Below, piece after piece: positions 6,734-13,677 of a stretch of 13,743 nucleotides of DNA (within the stretch, counting starts at the first letter, position 1; each line of letters opens with the position of its first letter). The notes under the pieces were generated by a model that did not search any database, had not been told where the DNA came from, and was given only the letters and a program-made list of their open reading frames with translations. Location: contig JBBTRP010000024.1 in the NCBI GenBank assembly GCA_038065125.1, forward strand, positions 1-13,743. Reading direction: 5' to 3'. This stretch comes from JBBTRP01 sp038065125 (GTDB lineage: Bacteria; Patescibacteriota; Patescibacteriia; JACQRZ01). A program made the translations under genes and the position numbers.

Positions 6734-7974
6734 ACACACTTTCCGGAATCAAAAACGAATTTCCAATTTTTTCCCGCTTGATCAATGGCAAGCCGTTGAC
6801 GTATCTTGATAGCGCCTCAACGACACAGAAACCGCGCTGCGTACTGGACGCGCTCATGTCGTATTACTCGACGTCAAACGCAAATATTCATCGCGGCATC
6901 CACGCGCTCTCCGAAGAGTCAACCGAACAGTACGAAGCAACCCGACGTCGTGTGGCACAATTCATTCGCGCTAATTCCGAGCGAGAGATTGTTTTTACAA
7001 AAAATTGTACCGAGAGTATCAATCTCGTGGCCCGCACGTGGGGGGAAGAGAACATCAAAAAAGGAGACGACATTATCGTCAGTGCGTACGAGCACCATGC
7101 AAACTTGGTTCCGTGGCAGGAGCTCGCGCGCCGCAAACACGCGCGACTGCTCATCATTCCGCTCCTTCCGAACCTCGCCATTGACCTCGGGGTTTACGAA
7201 CGACTCCTGACGGAAAAGACAAGGCTTGTCGCCATCACCGCGCAGTCCAACGTCCTCGGGATCATCCCTCCGCTCACACAGATTATCGACGCCGCTCACA
7301 AGGTTAGCGCACGGGTGCTCGTGGATGGTGCTCAATCTGTCGGCCACTCGCAGACCAACGTCACAACGCTTGACTGTGACTTCTTCGCATTCTCGGCCCA
7401 TAAGATGGCAGGTCCTACCGGCGTTGGCGTGTTGTATACAAAGCAAGCGATTCTTGATGGGATGCCCCCGTTTCTCTATGGTGGGGACATGGTCACAACC
7501 GTTGAGGAGCACACCGCCCAGTTTCGCGAGGCGCCATGGAGATTTGAGGCGGGCACTCCTAATATCGCAGACGTGATCGCGTTTCACGCTGCAATGGACT
7601 TTCTTGACAAGATTGGCCTTGAAACAATAGAAAAAAACGACCAATATCTACTCAAGGAGGTGAAAAAGCGATTTTTGTCATATCCTGAGGTGACACTTTT
7701 TTCCCCGGACCGTGTTAATAGTAATAGTTGCCTGTCATTCACGGTGACAGATGTGCACCCTCACGATATTGCAACTATATTCAATAGCGAGGGGGTCGCG
7801 ATACGGTCAGGCCTTCATTGCGCTGAACCGCTCGTCAAATCGCTTGGTGTACCAGCGACTGCTCGCATGAGCTTTTACGCGTACAATGACCTTGCGGACG
7901 TTGATCGTGCGGAAGCGGCGCTCGTGAAGGTCTTTCGCGTATTCCAGAAGAAAAGCAGGAAGGTGACAGTATGA
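6730..7974 (+). CDS. sufS: Cysteine desulfurase SufS
   Basis: A 414-residue PLP-dependent group II cysteine desulfurase that converts cysteine to alanine and passes the sulfur as a persulfide. Key residues are ANIHRGIHALSE (51-62), the EHHAN pair that stacks on PLP (His122-His123), Asp199 in VDGAQSVGH, PLP-binding Lys225 in FSAHKMAGPTG, and the catalytic Cys364 in IRSGLHCAEPLV. The length matches SufS. SufU encoded next is the expected sulfur acceptor. The gene starts in an ATGA overlap with sufD and ends in an ATGA overlap with sufU. Confidence 0.96.
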   Translation: MNTLSGIKNEFPIFSRLINGKPLTYLDSASTTQKPRCVLDALMSYYSTSNANIHRGIHALSEESTEQYEATRRRVAQFIRANSEREIVFTKNCTESINLVARTWGEENIKKGDDIIVSAYEHHANLVPWQELARRKHARLLIIPLLPNLAIDLGVYERLLTEKTRLVAITAQSNVLGIIPPLTQIIDAAHKVSARVLVDGAQSVGHSQTNVTTLDCDFFAFSAHKMAGPTGVGVLYTKQAILDGMPPFLYGGDMVTTVEEHTAQFREAPWRFEAGTPNIADVIAFHAAMDFLDKIGLETIEKNDQYLLKEVKKRFLSYPEVTLFSPDRVNSNSCLSFTVTDVHPHDIATIFNSEGVAIRSGLHCAEPLVKSLGVPATARMSFYAYNDLADVDRAEAALVKVFRVFQKKSRKVTV

Positions 7975-8369
7975 TTAACGACCTCGACCTGTATTCGGAA
8001 ACGATCCTTGACCATTACCAGTACCCGCGTCACAGGGGAAGTCTGCCGCATCCGACGCTTCGCGCGAGCGAATCAAATCCGCTCTGCGGGGACTCGCTCA
8101 CGCTTGAGGTAACACTTGACGAAAAATCCCGTCTTACAGATATAGCATTCTCAGGCGCTGGGTGCGCGATCAGTCAGGCAAGCATGTCGCTTCTTTCAGA
8201 AACGCTAGTAGGAAAGACTGTTCGCGAGCTTGACGTACTCGCTCCTGAGGATGTTTTTCGTTTGCTCGGTGTTCCCATCAGTCCTGCCCGGCAATCGTGT
8301 GCACTCCTAGGCTTCTCGACATTAAAAAAAATGATTGTTGACTATGCCGATACATCCCATTCCTTCTGA
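7971..8369 (+). CDS. sufU: SufU-type sulfur acceptor / scaffold protein, short
   Basis: A 132-residue member of the IscU/SufU fold. Ligand residues are Cys39 and Asp41 in NPLCGD, Cys65 in GAGCAISQAS, and Cys110 in ARQSCALLGF. In SufU these bind zinc and receive sulfur from SufS. The PAR-x2-C context, the absence of the IscU LPPVK motif and the suf operon setting favour SufU. However, Cys65 to Cys110 is 45 residues, close to IscU, so the insertion of about 18-20 residues typical of Firmicutes SufU is missing. AGGAAGGTG (7957-7965) a few bases before the ATG is a good ribosome binding site. The start overlaps the sufS stop. Confidence 0.9.
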   Translation: MINDLDLYSETILDHYQYPRHRGSLPHPTLRASESNPLCGDSLTLEVTLDEKSRLTDIAFSGAGCAISQASMSLLSETLVGKTVRELDVLAPEDVFRLLGVPISPARQSCALLGFSTLKKMIVDYADTSHSF

Positions 8370-8664
8370 CCAGCGAACTGAGTCGTACTGGACGCTTCTG
8401 AACAACGTCATCGATCCCGAGATTGGATTTGGGATTGTTGATTTGGGTCTTATTTACGGTGTTGCGATCGAGGAGGGTGTTGCAACTGTGACCATGACGC
8501 TTACCAGTATGGGCTGCCCCATGGCGTCCGAGATCATGCGTCGGGTCCAAGCCGAGATGATGCGTTATCCTGATATCCACACCGTGACCATTGATCTTGT
8601 TTGGAGCCCGCTCTGGACGCCCGATCGTGTCGATCCATCCGTTCGAGCTTTGCTGTACTCATAA
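8344..8664 (+). CDS. sufT: SufT-like Fe-S maturation factor (MIP18/DUF59 family)
   Basis: A 106-residue protein with the hallmark sequence of the MIP18/DUF59 family: IDPEIGFGIVDLGLIYGV, MTLTSMGCPMASE with the conserved cysteine, and WSPLWTPDRV near the C-terminus. In bacteria this family (SufT) helps mature or deliver Fe-S clusters; eukaryotic relatives work in the CIA targeting complex. The ATG at 8344 is chosen over the in-frame TTG at 8335; neither has a Shine-Dalgarno. The gene overlaps the sufU 3' end by 26 nt in another frame, so its translation probably depends on sufU. It closes the suf block, with dnaG starting 17 nt later. Confidence 0.93.
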   Translation: MPIHPIPSDQRTESYWTLLNNVIDPEIGFGIVDLGLIYGVAIEEGVATVTMTLTSMGCPMASEIMRRVQAEMMRYPDIHTVTIDLVWSPLWTPDRVDPSVRALLYS

Positions 8665-8681
8665 AATTTTCCGATTCGCTT

Positions 8682-10463
8682 GTGGCTGACCACGTTGAAG
8701 AAATAAAATCCCGCATCGATCTCGCGGATCTGGTGCGTGAGTACCTTTCGCTCACAAACTCCGGCTCCAATCTGAAGGCGCGGTGCCCTTTCCATCAGGA
8801 AAAGAGCGCGTCGTTTATGGTGAGCCCGGCAAAACAGATCTGGCACTGCTTCGGATGCTCGACTGGCGGAGACCTGTTTTCTTTTTTCATGAAGATCGAG
8901 GGGTTGGAGTTTGGAGAGGCGCTGCGAATTCTTGCCGATCGCGCAGGCGTCGTTCTCGAGCGGCATGATCCGCGTATCCAGGGAGAGAAGAATCGCCTGA
9001 CCGCGCTTCTTGACCTCGCGTCCCAGTACTATCATCAGGCGCTTCTGCGTGCGCCCCAGGCCGAAACCGCTCGCGCGTATTGTGCCCAGCGCCACCTGGA
9101 CGGCGCCCTCATTGATACCTTTCGCATCGGCTACGCACTTCCCGAGTACGAGGCGCTGAACAACTTCCTCCTTTCACGGAAGTTCACCATGGCGGAGATT
9201 CTTGCGGTCGGACTCGCGATCAAAAAGGATCGCGGGTATGGGTGCTATGATCGCTTCCGCGATCGGCTCATCATTCCAATCACAAACGTCCACGGATCCG
9301 TGATCGGGTTTGCCGGACGAGTACTCACCGCAGACGACCAGGGCGCAAAGTATATTAACTCGCCCCAGACCAGCCTCTATGATAAGGGGCGGACGGTATT
9401 CGGATTGGACAGGACAAAACAAGAGATTCGTAAGCGCGACGCAGTCATTCTTGTGGAAGGGTATATGGATTTTTTTGCACTGTATCGCGCGGGAGACATC
9501 CATGTCGCCGCAACATCAGGCACCGCGCTCACGGTGGATCAGATTCGGCTGCTCAAACGGTTCACCCAGAATTTTCTTTTTGCGTTTGACGCAGACACGG
9601 CCGGAGGACAGGCGACCATGCGCGGCATCGAGCTTGCCCTGAAAGAAGGTTGCAACGTCCGCGTGATCCAGCTTCCCAAAGATGAAAATGGTGTGCCGAT
9701 CTATAAGGATCCGGACGAGTGCGTAACACACGAATCGGCGGCCTGGAAGAGCGTGGTCGAACAAGCGACGTCATTCGTGGAGTATTCGTTCGGAAGAGTC
9801 ATCACTCCGGTCGCGCAAACCGATGGATTTGAAAAGAAAAAGGCGACACGCAGGCTTCTTGAAATCATCGGCCTCCTTCCGGATCGCATTGAACAGGATC
9901 ACTGGATCAGAAAGCTCGCGGCAACGTTAAGTCTGTCAGAGGCGATTCTGTGGGAGGAACTCTCAAAAACAAAAGATCGTCCGGGGCGCATCGAGGCTTC
10001 ACGTCAAGGTGTAACTCCCATGGTGCCTACTCCCCATACATCTTCTGACATACTCATGAGCCTTCTTCTTCACCGTCCCCAGCAGTTTGAGCAGGTTTCA
10101 GGCCGACTGGAAGAGGTCATGTTGGCCGGGGACCACGCGCGTTCGCTTTACAGAATGTTTTCTAGCTTTTATACTGAACACAAGAATCCCGACGTGGTCG
10201 AGGACTTTTTTGAGTCTACAAAAAAAATCCTTCCCGCAGATCGGGTTCAGCCATACTTTTTTCTTGCCGAGTCATCTCTTGGTGCGCTGAGTGAGTTGGA
10301 TGTGCCAACAGTAGCAAAATCACTGACTGAAAAGATCCGCCAAGAGTATATTAAAGAACGACTTGATCTACTACGACATCGGATGAACCAAGCAGAAAAG
10401 CAAAATGACACAACGGCACTGCAGGAGGCGATGAGAGAGTTCCAAATCATTCAATCGCTCTAG
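8682..10463 (+). CDS. dnaG: DNA primase DnaG
   Basis: A 593-residue bacterial primase that makes RNA primers for replication. The N-terminal zinc domain has Cys35, His38, Cys56 and Cys59 (CPFH then CFGC). The catalytic core has RFRDRLIIPI (191-200) and the TOPRIM acidic residues Glu259 (VEGYMD) and Asp303/Asp305 (FDADTAGG). The C-terminal part (from about 440) would hold the helicase-binding domain and is less conserved. The GTG at 8682 gives the usual start ADHVEEIKSRID. An in-frame ATG at 8601 would overlap sufT by 64 nt and add 27 unrelated residues. No Shine-Dalgarno is visible. The 17-nt gap after sufT and the 5-nt gap before rpoD suggest one transcript. Confidence 0.96.
   Translation: MADHVEEIKSRIDLADLVREYLSLTNSGSNLKARCPFHQEKSASFMVSPAKQIWHCFGCSTGGDLFSFFMKIEGLEFGEALRILADRAGVVLERHDPRIQGEKNRLTALLDLASQYYHQALLRAPQAETARAYCAQRHLDGALIDTFRIGYALPEYEALNNFLLSRKFTMAEILAVGLAIKKDRGYGCYDRFRDRLIIPITNVHGSVIGFAGRVLTADDQGAKYINSPQTSLYDKGRTVFGLDRTKQEIRKRDAVILVEGYMDFFALYRAGDIHVAATSGTALTVDQIRLLKRFTQNFLFAFDADTAGGQATMRGIELALKEGCNVRVIQLPKDENGVPIYKDPDECVTHESAAWKSVVEQATSFVEYSFGRVITPVAQTDGFEKKKATRRLLEIIGLLPDRIEQDHWIRKLAATLSLSEAILWEELSKTKDRPGRIEASRQGVTPMVPTPHTSSDILMSLLLHRPQQFEQVSGRLEEVMLAGDHARSLYRMFSSFYTEHKNPDVVEDFFESTKKILPADRVQPYFFLAESSLGALSELDVPTVAKSLTEKIRQEYIKERLDLLRHRMNQAEKQNDTTALQEAMREFQIIQSL
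10323..10352 (+). promoter_or_regulatory. Weak candidate internal promoter for rpoD within dnaG
   Basis: CTGACT (10323-10328) lies 18 nt before TATATT (10347-10352), a 4/6 and 5/6 match to sigma70 boxes. It sits about 115 nt upstream of rpoD. If used, it would give rpoD some independence from the suf promoter. Confidence 0.22.
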
Positions 10464-10468
10464 ACTCT

Positions 10469-11794
10469 ATGAAAAAATCCAACAAAAAATCAAAGCCGAT
10501 CGCGAAGAAAAGGTTCAGTCGCCCTGCGCAGAATAAAAAATCTACCGCACGTGCCCCCAAGAAGGTGGGCTCGGCTGCGATTCTTCGCAAGAAGTCCACT
10601 TTCCAGTCTCGGAGCCGACCGAAGGCGGTAAAAAAAGTCATTTCCAAAAAAGTCAGCATCAAGGCCGTTTTTCCTCAGGGGGCGCAGCTGGACTCTATTC
10701 TTTTGAAAGGTCGCTCCCGCGGATTTTTGACCGAGGATGAGGTGCTTCATTATTTTCCCGACATTGAGGACTACACGGAGCAGTTTGAAGATTTCATGGA
10801 TGAGCTGGACATGCACAGTATCCAGATCACTGAACGGAAGGGCGGTTTACTTGATTCGATCATGGTGCAACCCGCAGTCGAGATGGGTGTTCGGGGCAAG
10901 AAGAAAACGCGCGCAAAAGCCGCGACACCCGTAAAACTTCCCGGGACGATCGACCTTTCTGATATCTCCGCAGATTCGATCCAGATGTACCTTCGCGAAA
11001 TTGGAAAGGTACCGCTTTTGACCGGTGAAGAGGAGATATCGCTTGCAAAACGCAAAGACGCAGGTGAGCGGGATGCGGAGCGTCGGTTGATCGAAGCAAA
11101 TCTCCGGTTGGTCGTGTCAATCGCAAAGAAATTCGCTGATAAAAGTCTTTCACTCTTGGATTTGATTCAGGAGGGAAACATCGGACTTTTTCGCGCGGTC
11201 GAGAAGTTTGACTATCGAAAAGGCTACAAATTTTCCACCTACGCGACGTGGTGGATCCGCCAGGCGATCACCCGCGCACTTGCCGACCAGTCCCGCACGA
11301 TTCGTATCCCCGTGCATATGGTTGAGACGATCAACCGATTTCAGAACATTCAGCGGCAGTTGATTCAGGATTTGGGACGCGAACCCCTTCCCGAAGAGAT
11401 AGCCGCAGAAATGGGGGAGACGATCGATCGCGTGCGCCACATCATCAAGATCAATCAAGACACCATCTCAATTGACACCTCGATCGGCGATGACGAAGAC
11501 GAGAACGGCACGCTCGTGGATTGCATCCCGGACATGCGTACCATCACCCCGGACCGCGCGGCGTCTTTGCGTATTCTCAAGGAGCGGATGCAGGAGATCG
11601 TGGGCCAGCTTCATCCGCGCGAACAAAAAATCCTTGAGATGCGATTCGGGCTTGTCGATGGCGTTGCGCACACACTCGAGGAGGTAGGGGAGGAGTTCGG
11701 AGTCACGCGCGAACGCATCCGTCAAATCGAAGCAAAAGCACTCGAAAAGATCGCCAAACACATCGGCGTTGACAGGCTGCGGGATTATCTATAG
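10469..11794 (+). CDS. rpoD: RNA polymerase primary sigma factor RpoD (sigma70)
   Basis: A 441-residue group 1 sigma factor. Residues 1-65 are an unusual Lys/Arg-rich tail. Residues about 66-125 are the acidic region 1.1. Region 1.2 is DSIQMYLREIGKVPLLT (169-185). Region 2 includes NLRLVVSIAKKF, LDLIQEGNIGLFRAVEKFDY and KFSTYATWWIRQAITRA (-10 recognition, to about 270). Region 3 follows. Region 4 ends with the -35-binding helix-turn-helix HTLEEVGEEFGVTRERIRQI (401-420). There is no large non-conserved insert as in Proteobacteria. It starts 5 nt after dnaG with no Shine-Dalgarno. The dnaG-rpoD order matches the classical macromolecular synthesis operon, but rpsU is absent and suf genes lie upstream instead. 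Confidence 0.97.
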   Translation: MKKSNKKSKPIAKKRFSRPAQNKKSTARAPKKVGSAAILRKKSTFQSRSRPKAVKKVISKKVSIKAVFPQGAQLDSILLKGRSRGFLTEDEVLHYFPDIEDYTEQFEDFMDELDMHSIQITERKGGLLDSIMVQPAVEMGVRGKKKTRAKAATPVKLPGTIDLSDISADSIQMYLREIGKVPLLTGEEEISLAKRKDAGERDAERRLIEANLRLVVSIAKKFADKSLSLLDLIQEGNIGLFRAVEKFDYRKGYKFSTYATWWIRQAITRALADQSRTIRIPVHMVETINRFQNIQRQLIQDLGREPLPEEIAAEMGETIDRVRHIIKINQDTISIDTSIGDDEDENGTLVDCIPDMRTITPDRAASLRILKERMQEIVGQLHPREQKILEMRFGLVDGVAHTLEEVGEEFGVTRERIRQIEAKALEKIAKHIGVDRLRDYL

Positions 11795-11797
11795 ATT
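11769..11797 (+). promoter_or_regulatory. Candidate promoter for tRNA-Asn inside the rpoD 3' end
   Basis: A perfect TTGACA (11769-11774) in the last codons of rpoD is followed after 17 nt by TAGATT (11792-11797, 4/6). Transcription would start near 11804 and run about 75 nt to the tRNA 5' end. The -35 also encodes conserved RpoD residues, so chance is possible. Confidence 0.4.
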
Positions 11798-11808
11798 TAA
11801 AGACGTAT

Positions 11809-11820
11809 TCCGGAGTAGCT
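11809..11820 (+). repeat. 12-nt duplicate of the tRNA-Asn 5' end
   Basis: TCCGGAGTAGCT at 11809-11820 is identical to the first 12 nt of the tRNA at 11878-11889. The copies are separated by 57 bp that include a REP-like hairpin. It may be a truncated tRNA remnant or a target duplication left by an insertion. Confidence 0.6.
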
Positions 11821-11835
11821 TCAGCCAAAGACTGA

Positions 11836-11850
11836 TCCGCCTCTGGCGGA
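11836..11850. repeat. REP-like short palindrome
   Basis: TCCGCC-TCT-GGCGGA forms a 6-bp stem with a 3-nt loop. It is the same design as the palindromes beyond the recombinase start (13484-13544). It lies in the 83-nt spacer between rpoD and tRNA-Asn. No T-run follows it, so it is not a typical terminator. Confidence 0.6.
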
Positions 11851-11877
11851 CAATGGCCCACCACATACTCACAATGA

Positions 11878-11952
11878 TCCGGAGTAGCTCAATGGCAGAG
11901 CAGGTCGCTGTTAACGACAAGGTTCTGGGTTCGAATCCCAGCTCCGGAGCCA
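11878..11952 (+). tRNA. trnN: tRNA-Asn (anticodon GUU)
   Basis: A 75-nt cloverleaf with encoded CCA. Acceptor TCCGGAG pairs with CTCCGGA, with discriminator G. The D arm is GCTC/GAGC with loop AATGGCA. The anticodon arm is GGTCG-CTGTTAA-CGACA, giving anticodon GTT; its outermost pair is a G-A mismatch. The T arm is CTGGG-TTCGAAT-CCCAG. The last 7 nt (GGAGCCA, 11946-11952) belong to the large inverted repeat downstream. The antisense strand of 11911-11952 encodes the end of the recombinase, with its stop codon in the anticodon loop. Confidence 0.97.
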
Positions 11953-13449
11953 GATAGGATATAACGCATTCGCGCCCCCAAAAGGGGCGTTTATGTTTTC
12001 TAAATTCCCCCCGCCGGAATTCAAAAAAGAATTGAAATCAAAAAGAATTTTCCAAGCCCCTTCAAATTTAATCACCGCCCTTCGCTCCGCGAGGTGGCGG
12101 TTCGAGTGGAGATTTTTTAAGAAATTTTTCATTTCAGAAAAATTTCTTTGCAACGCGACAGTTTCGTTATATTGAGCGCGAAAAATAAACTGTCGGAGCG
12201 GTTCGAGTGTATCATGCCCCCTTCGCTCAAAATCATGAAGTTTTTCAGAAAGAGTTACCCTCTTGCCGAGTAACTTCTGCTTCTTGGCAGTGTACTCGTC
12301 TCGCGAGATTACGCCCTCGAGATGAGCGTCCAATAGGGTATCGAGCTTTTCTTGCACCCCCTCAATCTCTTTACGGAGATTTTGAGCGATTTCCTTGTGG
12401 CGCAAGGTATCATCTTCTTTTTCGTGCTCAATATCGGTAATCATCCTTTCCGTCCAGTCCTTTGGAAGTGAAACTTTTTGAAGCGTCTCGATAAGTTGTT
12501 CTGCCAGCGCCTCTTCGCGAATGTAGGGCTGTGAGCATTTTCCACGCATTTTAGTGCATCGGTAGTAGGTATGTCCTTTTTGCTTTTCGGAGGTGACGGC
12601 GCATTCGCACTCGTTGCAGAGGAAGAGTCCGCGGAATAGGTCGGTTATTTGTTGCCGTTTCTTCGGTCGTGATTTTTGCGCCATCATGCGCTGGCACGCT
12701 TCAAAAAGTTTTCTTGTGATGAGCGGCTCATGCGTACCCTCGTGCATCTCGCCGTTGTAGCGGAATATGCCGTAGTAAAAGGGATTGGAAAGAATCCGTT
12801 GGATACTGGAGACGGAAAGTTGATTGTCGCCCCTGCTTCGTAGACCGGCAGAAGTAATGCGTTCACGAATATCATAGAAAGAATAGTCGCCGGTTGCATA
12901 GAGCTCGAATATCTTCTTGACGAGCCGGAAGCGCTCTGGGTCTTGAATTAGCGTATGTGTGCGTAAGTCGTTGAGATATCCAAGCGGTGCATAACCCGGC
13001 AACTCTCCACGGCGCAACTTCTGCCGGAGTCCGCGCTTGGTATTCTCGGACAGATTGTCCACGAAGTATTTTGATTGCCCAAAAGCGATATTGAGCATGA
13101 ACTTTCCTTGCGGCGTTGGTTCAAACCAGAATGTAGGAGATTTCAGTGCTTGAATTTTGCCAGTGTCGATGAGGTAGATAATCTTGCCGCCATCAATGCT
13201 ATTTCTCGCAAGACGATCAGGATGCCAGCAGAGAATACCTTGCGCGTGTTCATGCTCAATTCGTTCAATCATGTTGTTGAACACAGGACGCCCAGGCGCC
13301 TTCGCTGTTTGTGATTCGCGAAATACCTCTGCGATTTCTAGCTTTTCTCGCACAGCAAACTCTCGAAGCTCTGTTTCTTGCGCTTCCAGCGAAAGCACCT
13401 GGCGATCGTCCTCGTCAGTAGACTTGCGAATGTAGAGAAAGTATTTCAT
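11911..13449 (-). CDS. Large serine recombinase (site-specific integrase/invertase type)
   Basis: A 512-residue protein. The N-terminal resolvase domain has YIRKS with nucleophile Ser10 and the active-site arginines Arg8 and Arg79/Arg82 (WHPDRLARN). A recombinase DNA-binding domain follows (about 152-255, GYAPLGYLN to FEACQRMM). Next are a zinc ribbon (Cys278, Cys281 or Cys283, Cys298, Cys305) and a coiled-coil region (about 340-410) with GVISRDEYTAKK. Family similarity ends near residue 471. The last 40 or so residues are translated repeat plus antisense tRNA-Asn. The TAA stop lies in the tRNA anticodon loop. The ATG at 13447-13449 is preferred; an in-frame TTG at 13462-13464 would add five residues. 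No clear ribosome binding site or promoter is seen. It likely catalyses integration, excision or inversion at sites ending in the tRNA 3' region. Confidence 0.92.
   Translation of the reverse strand: MKYFLYIRKSTDEDDRQVLSLEAQETELREFAVREKLEIAEVFRESQTAKAPGRPVFNNMIERIEHEHAQGILCWHPDRLARNSIDGGKIIYLIDTGKIQALKSPTFWFEPTPQGKFMLNIAFGQSKYFVDNLSENTKRGLRQKLRRGELPGYAPLGYLNDLRTHTLIQDPERFRLVKKIFELYATGDYSFYDIRERITSAGLRSRGDNQLSVSSIQRILSNPFYYGIFRYNGEMHEGTHEPLITRKLFEACQRMMAQKSRPKKRQQITDLFRGLFLCNECECAVTSEKQKGHTYYRCTKMRGKCSQPYIREEALAEQLIETLQKVSLPKDWTERMITDIEHEKEDDTLRHKEIAQNLRKEIEGVQEKLDTLLDAHLEGVISRDEYTAKKQKLLGKRVTLSEKLHDFERRGHDTLEPLRQFIFRAQYNETVALQRNFSEMKNFLKNLHSNRHLAERRAVIKFEGAWKILFDFNSFLNSGGGNLENINAPFGGANALYPIWLRSWDSNPEPCR
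11973..11999 (+). terminator. Terminator downstream of tRNA-Asn, within the left repeat
   Basis: CGCCCC (11973-11978) and GGGGCG (11984-11989) form a 6-bp GC stem with loop CAAAA, followed by TTTATGTTTT. It starts 21 nt after the tRNA CCA end and would stop rpoD/tRNA readthrough before it became antisense to the recombinase. On the minus strand the same bases are recombinase codons. Confidence 0.6.
12074..12101. repeat. Nested palindrome inside the left repeat
   Basis: ACCGCC (12074-12079) pairs with GGCGGT (12096-12101), and an inner CTTCGC/GCGAG-like imperfect stem lies between. It falls in recombinase codons for roughly residues 450-459. The same structure recurs at 13549-13576 in the right copy. 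Confidence 0.5.
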
Positions 13450-13483
13450 ATCACTTTTTGGCAATGAGTTATGTCGCGGTGCA

Positions 13484-13500
13484 CTTCGCCAAAGGCGAAG
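13484..13500. repeat. REP-like short palindrome upstream of the recombinase
   Basis: CTTCGCC-AAA-GGCGAAG is a perfect 7-bp stem with an AAA loop, 34 nt upstream of the recombinase ATG. Confidence 0.6.
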
Positions 13501-13514
13501 GAAAAATCTCCACT

Positions 13515-13544
13515 ATCCGGCAAAGCCGGATCCGCCTTTGGCGG
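13515..13544. repeat. Double REP-like palindrome inserted in the right repeat
   Basis: ATCCGGC-AAA-GCCGGAT (13515-13531) is directly followed by CCGCC-TTT-GGCGG (13532-13544). These two hairpins make up all but one base of the 31-nt segment missing from the left repeat copy. Confidence 0.7.
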
Positions 13545-13650
13545 GCGAACCGCCACCTCGCGGAGCGAAGGGCGGTGATTAAATTTGAAGGGGCTTGGAA
13601 AATTCTTTTTGATTTCAATTCTTTTTTGAATTCCGGCGGGGGGAATTTAG

Positions 13651-13677
13651 AAAACATAAACGCCCCTTTTGGGGGCG
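13651..13677 (-). terminator. Mirror copy of the repeat-borne terminator
   Basis: The same CGCCCC/GGGGCG hairpin and T-rich tail as at 11973-11999, in the opposite orientation. It would stop transcription entering the element from the right. Confidence 0.45.

Larger units (their letters stand above)
11946..12117 (+). repeat. Left copy of the long inverted repeat
   Basis: Bases 11946-12104 are the exact reverse complement of 13546-13704 (159 of 159 compared by eye). After a 31-nt insertion in the right copy, matching resumes at 12105-12117 (right 13502-13514). This copy encodes recombinase residues from about 446 to 501 on the minus strand and includes the tRNA GGAGCCA end. Confidence 0.93.

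Noticed and set aside
6919..7644. 241-codon minus-strand open frame
   Set aside because: Antisense to sufS, whose catalytic residues are all in place in the + frame.
8601..8681. Upstream in-frame ATG extension of dnaG
   Set aside because: It would overlap sufT by 64 nt and add 27 residues unlike any primase. The GTG at 8682 gives the standard DnaG N-terminus.
11769..11957. Small + strand open frame across the tRNA
   Set aside because: Its C-terminus is simply translated tRNA-Asn, and it begins inside rpoD in another frame.
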